Source: Cyanoderma ruficeps (Eukaryota; Chordata; Aves; Passeriformes; Timaliidae). Taken from it: DNA of 64,000 nucleotides. The DNA is taken from positions 2,902,591-2,966,590 of the forward strand of contig VZDJ01000219.1 of assembly GCA_008694505.1 (NCBI GenBank), written 5' to 3'. Position 1 is the stretch's first letter; each line of letters starts with the position of its first letter. A program made the translations under genes and the position numbers. Of the stretch, positions 14,300-25,490 are shown piece after piece. The notes beneath the pieces were generated by a model that was not told where the DNA came from, made no database searches, and saw nothing but the letters and a program-made list of their open reading frames with translations.

Positions 14300-14486
14300 C
14301 AAGAAAAAAAAAAAACCCTGCAAAATGTAAGGTCCATTCCCAAAAAAACCCAAAAACAAAAGAAACAAGAACTAAACAAAAACAAAGAAACCCCACAAAA
14401 AACAACAAAGAAAACAAACAAACAAACCACAAAACAATCCACAAAAATGAACAAACAGAAAAAAACAAAAAAAACCACCAAAAAAC
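14300..14486 (+). repeat. A-rich low-complexity tract (AAAC/CAAAA)
   Basis: About 190 bases consist largely of A with interspersed C in AAAC, CAAA and CCCAAAA units, such as repeated AAACAAAC. The minus strand therefore reads as phenylalanine-, valine- and leucine-rich open frames (14262-14697), which are composition artefacts. Similar tracts recur at 2521, 15172, 29281, 36700 and 45855. They may be decayed poly-A tails or expanded simple repeats. Confidence 0.8.
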
Positions 14487-16774
14487 CCACCCCAAAATTC
14501 TTCAATTTGGTATTATGGAGGGAAAATAATGAATGTGCCGTGACGGGAATGATTCCCTTAGAAAGAAAAAAAAAAAAAACAAACAGTTTTTGTTGCTCAG
14601 CTTGGCAAACGAACTGTACATTCAGGGTCCCTATTGAGAAGATAAGAACAATTTCTTGTGGTGAGAGAACAGTGTAAGTGCTGCCATCTCTGCCCACTAC
14701 CAGAAGCCCTTGAGGAAGCAGCAGGGGACAGGTGCTGGTTTGCTCCCCGGAGCTCCGGCTGTGTCCGCAGTCACTGTGGCCAGGCCTGGGAGCAGGGGCT
14801 TTCCCTCTGCCCTGCTCACAGGCAAATATTTATATCTGCATTTACATGCTGCTCAAATGTCTTACAAGTGATTGCAAGTGTGAGCAGCAGAGCTAAGGAA
14901 GCGTGGTTTCCAAAATCAGCCCCACTGGCACTGCAGTTCTCTACAGCAGGGGCATTAATGGGCTTTTTCAAGTGATGAGCTTAATTTGCACAAATCTTGC
15001 TTAAACTCACCGTCTTTATCCTTTTTTTGTTTCAAATGTGCTAGAATTGTTCATCAATTCAAAATTTACCAGTCACACAGTGATGCCCAGGATATGGATT
15101 GAAGACATGTAAACTTTTTTCTTTTATGAAAAAGAAATTAGAAGCACTTAGGTTGAAATTGCAGGTTTTGTAGTAAAACAAACAAGCAAACAAACAAAAC
15201 TTAAAAAAACCCCAACCCCCTCCCAATTTTCTACCATTTTGTACACAATAAACACACATTTTAATGTCATTAAAATAAATACACCTATTTGGAGAGTGTT
15301 TCAAAATAAAGAGATGTGTAGAAATAAAACAGCAAAGAAAAAAAAAGGGCCCATAACAAGAACACAACTTCTGGTGCAGAGTATCTCTAACAAAAGGACA
15401 AAAGTAAGATAAAAAGAAAACAGCATTAACAGCAAATACAAAAATTCGTCAGCAAATTTTTTAATGGAGGAGAAAGGAAAAAGAGCTGAGAATGGTCCAT
15501 CATTGAGGACTGTAACAGCAAAAGTGGAAAAGAAGACTGAAGGTTAAAACAGCACGTAATTAAAACTATTAATTGAAATTGTATATGATTGCACAGGGAA
15601 CGGTTATGTCAACAGCTAGTGTATACTAGATTAAATGCACAAATATTGTGCCTTTCGTTTTTTATTTTTTAATTTAAATAAGTTGCTAGATACAAAGGAG
15701 TCTGGAAAATGCCATTCCTTCCGCTTTCATTACTTGAAGGCAAAATAAAAGAAAAACCACATTCTTCTGATCTTGAAGCCAATCTGAAATGTTGTCAATG
15801 AGACATTTTTTAACACTTCTACAAACTTAGGGAGACTCATATTGAACTTCAACCACTATAATCAAATTGTCCTTTTACTGTGATGTTATTAAAAAAAACT
15901 ATTAAGTTTTTAAGCTTTCATTACGTCTCTGAGAAGGGCTTCTCCCACTGGTCTGAGAGTCAGTGTTTTTGTTAGGAACAAAAAGCTTTCATTTCAGAAG
16001 ATAAGGGACTCAGTTTGCTGGTATTCACGTGAGCTGCTTCAACTCCATCAAATCTGAGCTCTGCATGTCAAGTTTTTGCTAATAGAAAGGGTTATCTGCA
16101 CTCACACCACAACTGTGTGTGATTTAACAGGTGGCTGCTCGACACCTGTTTGTCACACGGCATTAAATGGAAGGAACTGAACACAATGGATTAAACAGGA
16201 GAGCAAACTCTGCCAAACAGTTCAGGAAAAGGGGCTGAAGGGAAGATAATGTCACAAAAAGTACTACAGGATCAAATGAGAGAAGCAACAGAATGAATTT
16301 AAAAGGGTAAGGTGGGAACAGAAGAAGGTTGAGAAAATTAGGAAATCAAAAGCTGAAAACCAAAAGATTGGTAATTTGGGAACTGGCAAGAAAGTTCTAA
16401 GGGAAAGGTGATCAGAACATGCATAAAGTACTGCAGGAACACAAGATTAAGAGTCCACCAACTCCTTAAGAACCAGGGGACTGAGTGAAGGTTGTAAATG
16501 TGTCCCAAAGCATTCCAACTCATTTAAACTGTGCACAGAGCAGCCTCTGAAATCACCACTTTGCATTTAAGCCAGCAAACCAGTGGCAGACTGGTGGTGT
16601 TCCTGTCACTGTCAAGAACATTGAGAAAATCATGACTTTCAGCTGAATTTCCTCATCCACACAGTGATGCTTATAATTCTTAATTAATTTTTGCAAAGCA
16701 GAAAATTGTCTTTATGGATATCTTTTTCTTCTCTGTAGATTTAAGGTAGGGAGGACTCCAAAGTTTATTTAGCA
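14487..16774. other. AT-rich unique DNA, no gene seen
   Basis: A GC-richer patch at about 14660-14830 is followed by ordinary AT-rich DNA. A second A/C-rich tract lies at about 15172-15224. Open frames are short, overlap on both strands and lack signatures. No transposon is recognisable before the LTR that begins at 16781. Confidence 0.65.
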
Positions 16775-16780
16775 CTTTCT

Positions 16781-17055
16781 TGTCACAAGAGGACACAAAA
16801 AGAACCGCACTCACCTGTCAGGATGTGAGATGCAAGAAAAAGAGGACTTTATTTTGAGAATTTCAACTTATATAGTTTTTGGGATCTACTCAAGGATTGG
16901 GGGACGAGAGGAATACCCCTCTGATCCCCGTAGTCAAACCAGCAGTCTGTCACAGAGAGGAATGTGAAAACAATCTACTTTGTTTATGCTACAATGCGTG
17001 AGAACCCTCAAGCCCAAGAATGAAAACAATCAGAAGGCTGAAAATCAGGGTGACA
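16781..17055 (-). mobile_element. Solo LTR of an endogenous retrovirus, 275 bp, with perfect 6-bp target duplication
   Basis: The segment begins TGTCAC and ends GTGACA, a 6-bp terminal inverted repeat with the canonical TG...CA ends. It is flanked on both sides by CTTTCT (16775-16780 and 17056-17061). Read on the minus strand it has a TATATAAG box (complement of 16867-16874) and an AATAAA signal (complement of 16848-16853) about 14 bases later, then about 65 bases to the end. That order fits a U3-R-U5 layout with a short R region. Six-base duplications are typical of alpha- and beta-retrovirus-like (class II) elements. No internal retroviral sequence remains, so it is a solo LTR made by LTR-LTR recombination. 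The exact duplication suggests a fairly recent insertion. The family name is not assignable by eye. Confidence 0.85.
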
Positions 17056-17060
17056 CTTTC

Positions 17061-17103
17061 TTCATTAAAGAATTATCAATCTTGTTGATAATTCTTTAAT
17101 GAA
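17061..17103. repeat. Perfect 19-bp inverted repeat with 5-nt loop
   Basis: The left arm 17061-17079 (TTCATTAAAGAATTATCAA) is the exact reverse complement of the right arm 17085-17103, separated by the loop TCTTG. Symmetry ends beyond the arms. The hairpin starts at the last base of the 3' target duplication of the LTR at 16781-17055, so the retrovirus inserted at the base of a potential cruciform. The role is unknown. It could be a palindromic remnant, a structured transcript or an insertion-related feature. Confidence 0.9.
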
Positions 17104-17151
17104 ATGTTGCAAAACATAAACAGAAGTATTATAAAAGTATGAATACTATTA

Positions 17152-17440
17152 TAGAATCACAAAATGGTCAAGGTTGGCAGAGACATCTGGAAATCATCTT
17201 TTCCCCACATCTCTGCTCAAAAAGGGTCATCTAGATTTGTCTGAGCAGGATAGTGTCCAGATGGCTTTTGAATAGCCCCAAAGATGGGGACTCCATAACC
17301 TCTCCAGGCAACCTGTGCTCAGTCACCCTCACTCAGTGAAAAAGGTTTTCCTTCTGTTCAGAGGGAACCTCTTCTGTTTCACTTTGTGCCCATTGCCTCT
17401 TACCTTGTTTTGGGCACCATCAAAAATGTTCAGCTTGGTG
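17152..17440 (-). mobile_element. CR1 LINE fragment, 3' end, minus strand
   Basis: It starts with ATAGAATCACAAAATGGTCA, the reverse complement of a CR1 3' terminus. It then follows the familiar antisense CR1 text: a CATCTGGAAATCATC block, a GGGGACTCCATAACCTC block, then CCTGTGCTCAGTCACCCTCACTCAGTG and GTGCCCATTGCCTCTT segments. It is 5'-truncated and many substitutions make it non-coding. CR1 is the main avian non-LTR retroposon. A 137-codon plus-strand open frame at 17315-17728 is partly antisense to it and is not a gene. Confidence 0.92.
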
Positions 17441-19759
17441 AATGGAATAAAAGACAATCATGGTCAAATGTCCAAAAATCAGATAGGTTCCTTCAAAGAC
17501 ACAACCTGTTTTCAGTTCCAGCTATTCCATCAGATCTCTGCCTTCTTATATTCCACCTGTATGCCAGTTCACTGTGCAACGCTGCATGAAAACATTGCTC
17601 ACTCCTTCAAATGCTGGACTGTTCTGATCAATATCAAGGACAATTGCTGGAATAAGTTAAATAATCCAGGTCAGCATACAGTCCAAATACTGTCATTTAG
17701 ACCTCTGTCCAGATTTAAGACAGTATAAAAGAATATAAGCTTTTGCTAAACTTTATAATTAAGAACTAATAGCTGAAACCTGAAATTGGGTAGAGAAAAG
17801 CCAAAAAGGGCTCATGAGCTGATGCAGACGGAATCTATAAGGTGAAAATCCTGACAACCTGGTTGAATTCAGAGGCAGCAATGAAGCATTGCCAGGCTTT
17901 AGAAGCCAATTTGTGAAGTAAACAAATCAACATTAGCAAACAATGGATGACTGTATGGAGCTTATTTGCTCACCCAGTAAGTGAAGGGAGAAAAATCTGC
18001 TCATCATCCACTCTTTTATCTGAGCCTGAGCTAATGCCTGTGCAGTCAATGGAATTTTTTCATTGACTTCTAAGATGAAATAAAATCTTTTGAAACAAGA
18101 GAAAAAACTAGTTCCTACTATTTTCACTATCTGGAATGCTGAAGGAAGATAATATTAAACCAAATAAGACTGATTTGACACTCTTGTTGAGACCAAATTT
18201 TTCCTCTTAGGATACCCATATTGTTAGCAAGCTTTTAACTCATTTCTCCAAATTGCTTGAATAGTATATTTTTACTGCCACTCCTTAAAAATCATTAGCA
18301 TTTCACCAGTTCAGCTTCATGGAAATCAGTTGAGTTAAACTGGTAAGAAAGCCTTCCAATAAAGTAGTGGATCATGTCACTTAATACTCTCATTTTTTGC
18401 ATCTCTGTTTCTGCTGTTTAAATATTTTGTTTTCTTTGTAGGTTGCCCTTTTTTCCTTCTAAACAATTCTGTTCCATTCTCTCACTTTTTAGCATTTTCT
18501 CAAATCTGAGTTCCATTTGGAAGTGGAATTTGTTTACTCCCTTTCTTGGTTTGCAGCCCAATGGTTCTGCATCAGTTCTGTTCCCACCAAGAAGGCAGGA
18601 AGAGGAATCATATGGTATTTTTACAGCCATTTGTTACTGCTTTGATGACTTCACAGCTCTCTGCACAAGTTGTCACCTGATGGATGGGTTTTTTCTGGTG
18701 GGGTGGGTTTTTTTCAGCTTTTCTTATCTTTAATGGCAAGAGATGTGTATGTTCATATGTTCATATGCACAGGAGGGTGTGTGTTATACCCACGCCATGC
18801 TAATGTGCACAGTAAAGTGGAATATTTAGACAGAACAATTCAGAACTACTTGATCAGAGACTAAGAGAAAGCTCCCCAGATCACTTGTGAGGACATGAAA
18901 TTCAGCAGGACTATAATTAGATTAAGTTCAACAAAATCTTTTCACGCCAACGTCCTTCCACACAGGAAAACTTTTCCCCTGAATTAGCGTATCTGTGCAA
19001 GGATAAGGTGTTTCAGAAAGATGACATGAGCACGGAGCTGCCTGGAGCACAGCTAGTGTCAACTGGGTGCCAGGAGTCCATTAACCAAAACCTGTCCCCA
19101 TAAAATTCCCACAACTGTCTGTGAGCATGAGAAGTAAGAGAAATAATCTGTGAAACCACCTCTGTGTTTACCAAGAGCACAAAACAGGTAACAATGGGAA
19201 AGAACAGAACAGGGTATTTCATAGTTCCTAACACTGTCTTCTAATAAATCAACATGCCATAACTATAAATGTATCACTCACTTGGAAAACTAGAATATTT
19301 GTCTTCACTTTTCATGTGGAAAACAGGAATTCACATTTAATTAGTAATATAAAGACAAGTCTGAAATTTAGAGATATTTACTTTCAGTAATAAACATGAA
19401 CATTTTACTATTTGAAGGTATTGTTACCAACATTTCTGAAAAGATAAGTAATTTAATTGTTTGGAGAATAGCTAGATTTTTGGACATAATTCTCTATTTG
19501 TCCTTCACCAGTTATTAGGTGGGGGGAAAAAAGGAAAACAAAAAGAAAAAGAAAAAAGTACATTTTTGAAAAGTTGTTAAGTTTTGCAATGAGATTTCAA
19601 TCTGAGAAATCTCTCACAACAGCGAGTTTTATAGGGAGAAAATTTAATTCCTGAATATTAATGTCAAATTATAAAATTGTGAAGTGCCCCAGGTTGGTTT
19701 AGTTTGTTGGTTTGGTTTTCCACCAACACACCAGAACTTTGACAAATAGACAGAACCAA
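17441..19759. other. AT-rich unique DNA, no gene seen
   Basis: No recognisable gene or repeat is present apart from a 2-copy GTTCATAT repeat at about 18751-18766 and an A/G-rich run near 19525-19560. Open frames near 18.4-18.9 kb are under 100 codons and lack signatures. Confidence 0.65.
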
Positions 19760-19882
19760 GAGCTGGGACAACACTCTCAGGCACAAGATGGGGTTCTTGA
19801 GCTGTCCTGTGCAGGGCCAGGAGCTGGACTGTGGCGATCCTAGTAGGGCCCTTCCAACACAGAATATTCTGTGGTTCTGTGA
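19760..19882 (+). mobile_element. CR1 LINE 3'-terminal fragment
   Basis: The segment from the ACACTCTCAGGCAC block through TTCTTGAGCTGTCCTGTGCAGGGCCAGGAGCTGGACTGTGG-type sequence, then GGGCCCTTCCAACACAG and ATATTCTGTGGTTCTGTGA, matches the 3' end of an avian CR1 of the lineage that reads GTGCAGGGCCAGGAGTTGGAC. Only the last ~120 bases survive, a usual 5' truncation. The 3' end carries the ATTCTGTG-type octamer repeat. Confidence 0.9.
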
Positions 19883-20326
19883 GATATAACTCATTGCAGC
19901 TAATGAGGATGATCACAGGAATGAATTACCCTCCACACTGCATCTCCCTCTAAGAAAAATGCTTTCATTGGGAAGAGAGGAGGAAGTCTGCATTGACTCT
20001 CTGAATTAGATCAATCTCTTGAGCACTATCTTAATACAGAAAGAAAGCTTTTAAAACCTTGTATGCCAAGCTTCGCAGGCATGGTCACTTCAAGACCAAA
20101 ATACAGGCTGTGAATTCAAGTATCAGCAGCAGCTTTACACGGTGTCGCTGAGGCAAATGATGCCACAAATTGAGGTAAAATGCCAGCTAGGAAAGACCCA
20201 CTGAATAATCAGAGGAGCAGGAAAACATCCATCTCTCCTGCCACCTGAACGGATACCTGGAGAGGAGAACAGACCTTCCCAACTGGCCTCTCCTTTACCC
20301 ACTCCAGAGAGCCCCTCTGCCCAAGG

Positions 20327-20366
20327 CGAAGGCGAGAACCGCGTAACGAGCCACGGAAACACCGCG
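20327..20366. promoter_or_regulatory. CpG micro-cluster
   Basis: Eight CpGs occur in 40 bases, with further CpGs at about 20140-20150 and 20251. Nothing comparable occurs in the flanking several kilobases. It sits at the end of a GC-richer stretch beginning near 20200, about 450 bases downstream of a CR1 tail. Too small to be a formal CpG island, it could be a distal regulatory site, the promoter of a non-coding transcript, or a GC-rich repeat remnant. Confidence 0.3.
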
Positions 20367-23322
20367 ACAAAACCACAGACAAGGAGGAAACCTTGGAGCT
20401 TATTTCTGAAAGTGGGAGCAGAAAGAGGATTTCACCATTTTGTATTTCAGATTCAAGTGGCCCCGATTGCAAAATGTGTGTGGTTGACCTCAATTTTGTG
20501 CAGTGCAGATCTGCAGCTCAGGGTTTCACAAAGCTCTCATGCTGTATCTGCCTCGGAATCAGACTTCATGGCTTGCTAGCTTTTTCACTAACATATCATA
20601 AGCTCCTTCTTGTCATTGTACAAATACATCAATTTATTTAGGGTCTGTCTTTTAACAGATCAGTGTCTTTTGATCTCCTCTTTTAGCCTTGGCGAAATAA
20701 CTTCAGTGCCACTACTGGGGCTGAAGATTCCTCTTTATATACACTGTGTTTTCCTCTTGTGTTTAAGAGACTGTAGCCTAGCTGAGATTTGAGAAACAAT
20801 AGCTTTATACAATCTTCTAAAGGATTATTTATAAAAATACTAAAAGAATAGACTGGTAGCAGAACATTCCAACATAAGTGAGCACAGTAATTTATTCACT
20901 ATGAGAAATTACTAAATTTGGCATCTATGACCCTGGTACCACTGTGAGGAGAATTCAAATTTCATTGTCCAGGTGATCTCTCATATTAACACCATAGCCA
21001 AAGCAGAAGGCAAACTCTGCAAAGAAATGTTCTAATAACAAAACATTAGAAAATGCTGAAATACTGAAATCTGAATGACATGACAAGCTCCTCTTTCTTA
21101 TATAAAATGTCATTGGTTTGACAGAAGGGTTCAAATCCATAAAACAACAGACTAATTAAAATATTATATTTAATACACTGAATACACTTGATAGTATTAG
21201 GTTTATCTACTGGCTAACTCACCTGTTTGTGGAGATGTTCTGTCTGGAGAATAAAGATATAAGTACATTCAGGAAATTAACTGTGCTTACTTGTCTTGGT
21301 GAATAAGAGATACACTTTGTGATGGCAAGTACTCATTTAAATGTTCCTCTGAAGTCTGAGAGCTTAGGAATTCAGAAGTCTTATAAAGAAGGATGATATA
21401 GATGAAAATAAATTAAAATAGAACAGAGTAGGATATGTGAAAAGACAAAAAAACCCTATAAAAACCTTTAGGAAACCTTTTAACAACAGAAGGCTGGTTA
21501 GCTCTATCTCAGAAAATGATTTATCTTTAATTTTTTGTTATATCAAAATATGTTCAGTGAAATCAAGTGAAAGGAGAGGGAATATCAGCCTTGTCAACTA
21601 TCAGTGTAAGATGTAAGCACTGAGCAATTAAAGACCTGCAATACCTTTCATAAAGATCAAGTAGATCATGCTTTTCTTTAAACAGAAATAATTACACAGC
21701 TCATTCATTAACTTCTTCATAAATCCTATTAATTTTGAACTACTATATATCCTGAAAATGCAGCTGAGGCTAAATGAACCTCATTACACAGTGTCCATGA
21801 AAATGATAATAGGGCTAAGGATAGGAAGTGCAGATGGCAATAATTAATTGCTCATCTTCCAACATCACAAACTCTAAATCAACAGTTCTATCTTTTAAAA
21901 AATTATTTTGTTTGCTAGAGGTATTTTACTACAGTCCACTTTCATTGGTGGCACTTTCTTTTTAATGCAATTTTTTTTAATGGTGAGGAGATAAACACAG
22001 AGTGATTTTTATCTATGGTTTTGATAAACGAATGTCTCAGCAAAATTTTACAGCTAAAAAGGTTATTTACTTAAGAGAGATTTTCTGTATGTGGAAAGGT
22101 CAGATTTTTTTTAGATTGCTGTGAAATTGCTTCTGCCTTTTAGGAAATCTTCTAAGACGGCTCCTCTCCTTGTAGTGTTGACAAGGACACAGGAAGGATG
22201 TGGCCTGAAGAAATCAAATGAACAGCATAAAATCCTAGCTGGAATCTACTGCTGCCCAGTTTGTGGGGTTTGAAACTCTTGTCAAAATGTTGAACAAAAC
22301 AAGAAAAGAGAGAGGATTTCTGAACAAAAATCAATAACCGAGTCTTTTGAACTGTCCATGTACAAAGTTCTAATGAAAATGTCCTTGAGGGAAGTTTTAA
22401 TAGTGGACTTTGAGATCAGCTCCTCCACTGCCCTGATAGCATTGTAGAGCATTTGAAGTTTTCAAAGGTACCAATGCACAAAAGTTTGGCTCATACAGCT
22501 GAGGCTGGGGATGCCACTGAGGGATCTCAGAAACAGCAGTTTGCCACTGAAGACTGCACAGAATTCTGGATGTGTTATTTGCACTGTGTCAGGTTTAGCT
22601 GGAGGGTACAATTTACTTCAAGGGAGTTTGTAAGACTTTAAATAGCATCTCTCCATGTACAAACTAATAAGTGATCAGATGCGCAGAGCACTAGGAAAAG
22701 TGCTCTGGTCCAGCTAAAGGGATTTTGCTTAATACACTGTAAATAGATGGAACTTTTATATAAATACAATTTATAAAATGTTAAATAAGGTTTGGATATA
22801 ATATCCCATTAAGTGGGATTACATTTCTTTGTATCTGCGTGAGCCTGATAAAAAATGCAAAACATTCAGCACAGCATCAAGGTCATTCTGGGAGAACTGC
22901 CACACACATTAAACTGAGGTTAAAATGGTTAGTAAGTGAGGGTTATACAATAATTGCACTGCTGTTCCCCTAAAATACAAAATACAGACATTTACTGTCC
23001 TTTTGGAGCATTTTGCCCCCCAGTGCCATTGAGAATTCATATGCATTTACACTCTGTTATAGTTACTGTTATTAGAAGAAAATCTTTGTGGTATTAACAT
23101 ATTTGGCACAAGCACAGAAAGTGTTTAAATTATCAGAAGATATTAATTAAAACCACCCCAAAATGATTTTTTTTCATTATCTGCTGTTTTTATATATAAC
23201 CTATGTATCACAATAAAGACGTATCACAAAGTCAGCATAGAGATTTCCACAGAGACAGAAAAGCAGCATTTTGAAATTACTTTTGCTTAATAAAATGGAG
23301 CCTTTGCCACTTAAATTTTACA

Positions 23323-23342
23323 ACTGTGTTTTAAAACACAGT
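23323..23342. repeat. 20-bp perfect palindrome
   Basis: ACTGTGTTTTAAAACACAGT equals its own reverse complement, and its left half recurs as ACTGTGTTTT at 23345. It is a possible cruciform or dimeric protein-binding site. Function unknown. Confidence 0.85.
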
Positions 23343-25390
23343 CTACTGTGTTTTTTATAAAAAATGGTTCTTACAGCTTTTCTTTTTAACTTTCTAGCAT
23401 TCCATTTATTCCAACAGAATTCCCCCTGCAGTTCAGTAAACATCCTGCAAACATTCAGCCTGTGCTGCTGCCTGTGAAACCAGAGCCAAAGAGCCACTGC
23501 TGGTCAAGGTGAGGAGCTCATCACTCCTGCCCTGTTCAGCTGGAAACTCAGAGCAAACAAGTGCCCTGGGCTTTAGATCACCTGGGCATCCTCAGCAGAC
23601 ACAGCACAGCCATGAACTACCCAGGCTTCCCTCCAGTCTGTTTACAGTAATGTATCTCACCCCTTAAACCCACCAAGATTCAGCTATTTACTCCAAAGCA
23701 CTTTGCTTTCCCTTCCTGTGTGCAGCCACTGATTTGATATTTACCAAGCAACTGGGATTTTGCAGCCACTGCTGCACAAAGACTTTCCCACCTACAGATT
23801 TTTCCTTATTTTCAGGTATTAATTATGGCAATACAAAGACTGATAAAGATACCGTATGCATTCTCAACATTCAAAATACACAGAGAACTGTGATAGTAAG
23901 ATATTTTCCCCACTACATTTATATGCAGCCTCAACATGCTGGAATTAATACAAAACAGGAACTGTTAAAGCAAATCCAGTAGGTAGAATCAGGACTAAGG
24001 AAGCATATTAATAACTACATCGAAGCATATGAAGAGTTAGTGAAAAAGATTGTTGTATGTAATTGTGAATGGTTTAATTTATGGGAAGCATATCTATAAA
24101 TACTAAAAGGTGAAGAGATATGAGAGTTCACAGCTATCCTATTATGTGTAATTGAAAAATATCATCATGAAATCACACACTGCTTAAAAGTTTCAAGACC
24201 ACAATTTAATGTTCATCCCTGGCGTGTGAATAATTCCTGAATGAACATGAACTGAGTGCTTAGAGAACTCTTAAATACGGTGACTTTCACTCTGGAGTTC
24301 TGTTAATGACATTTTTTTCACACCATAATGGAGAGGAAGCCTAATTCACTGAGCTATTTCGTCTTCTATAAAGCACTTGAGTCAATTCTATTTCTGACTG
24401 AACAGAAAGATGCCAAAGAATTAATCATCACCTGCCTCCCAGTTAAAACTGCAAAGGCCAGTTTCCCTTGTTGTGAGGATTCTCTTAGCCCTAATTGAAG
24501 CAGCACTTAAATATCACAATAGAACCATTCACTCTAAGAATTCTCAGACATTTCCATCCTCCTCCTGCCATTCTTCCTCCCCATTAAACTGTTTCCTACT
24601 TCCAATCCAAATAACCCCCTAAAGCTTGTCATGGATTCTTATTGCTGTAGGAATACATATGGGTGGAATGCAATAGGTGGAGGAGATTTGGGGAGAAAAT
24701 GAGATTTTTGTCATTCACTCTGTAAATTTGATTTTTAAAACAAAATGCATGAGCATTAATCATTAACATGAAAAGGACAAAATACCTCTTTTTTCATAAT
24801 GTTTCTGAAATTAAAATGATATGTGGAAAATAGAGCTTAGGGCCACTATGAAATTAAATGATCCCATAGAACTTTCGAGAGTAGGCTTAGAAAATCTTAA
24901 ATAGAAAACAAAAGTTTATAAAAGATCAGTGAGATTTCATCTGACATGGGTTTCACTCACGTCCAACAAAATTATGGCACTTTGAGCAAAATCATCTCTG
25001 CAGAAAGTTTTCATGTGAGCAGGATCTGGCTTTGGGAAGTGACAAACACAGGGACTGCCTGGACAGAACTCTGGTTGTCAATGGCCATGCACCCACGTTC
25101 AGCAGAGAGAACTGATTCATGTCCATGGTGGAACTATTTCCAACTAAAAATCAATTAATTGGCACAGATTAAAAGGGCACAAAGTGTCAAAATCAGAGAC
25201 AACCGTTCATATTGATGACATCTTTCAGCTGAGGGGCTGTGGAGCATTAAAAAGGGAAGTTTAACAAGAAGAAAGCATCTTGATTTTCTTTTCATCTGTC
25301 TAGATTTTTAGTTTCTCCCTAAACTAGACAGATACCTAGAAGCACAAACAAAAAAATGAGTTTTTGATAGCCGTTAGTGAAATCTGTTCC

Positions 25391-25490
25391 TAATGACAAC
25401 TGCTGGTTGTCATTAAGTTATCAACTAATAACTGCTCATTACTGTTTTAAATAAATGATAAATCATAACATGATTACTGTTTTAAATAAA
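25391..25490. repeat. Short hairpin followed by an 18-bp direct repeat
   Basis: TAATGACAAC (25391-25400) and GTTGTCATTA (25406-25415) form a perfect 10-bp stem with a TGCTG loop. Just downstream, ATTACTGTTTTAAATAAA occurs exactly twice, at 25438-25455 and 25473-25490, offset by 35 bases. The direct repeat may be a slippage duplication. No element is recognised. Confidence 0.8.

Noticed and set aside
14262..14697. Minus-strand open frames of 77 and 136 codons rich in F, V, L and C
   Set aside because: They are the complement of an A/C-rich low-complexity tract; the composition explains both the openness and the hydrophobic look.
16816..17055. Initial LTR boundary at 16816 (TGTCAGG...GGTGACA)
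   Set aside because: That placement gives no target duplication. Moving the left end to 16781 gives a perfect CTTTCT duplication and a better inverted repeat.
17315..17728. 137-codon plus-strand open frame, longest in the window
   Set aside because: Its first ~125 bases are antisense CR1, and the rest shows no domain. This length is expected by chance in 64 kb.
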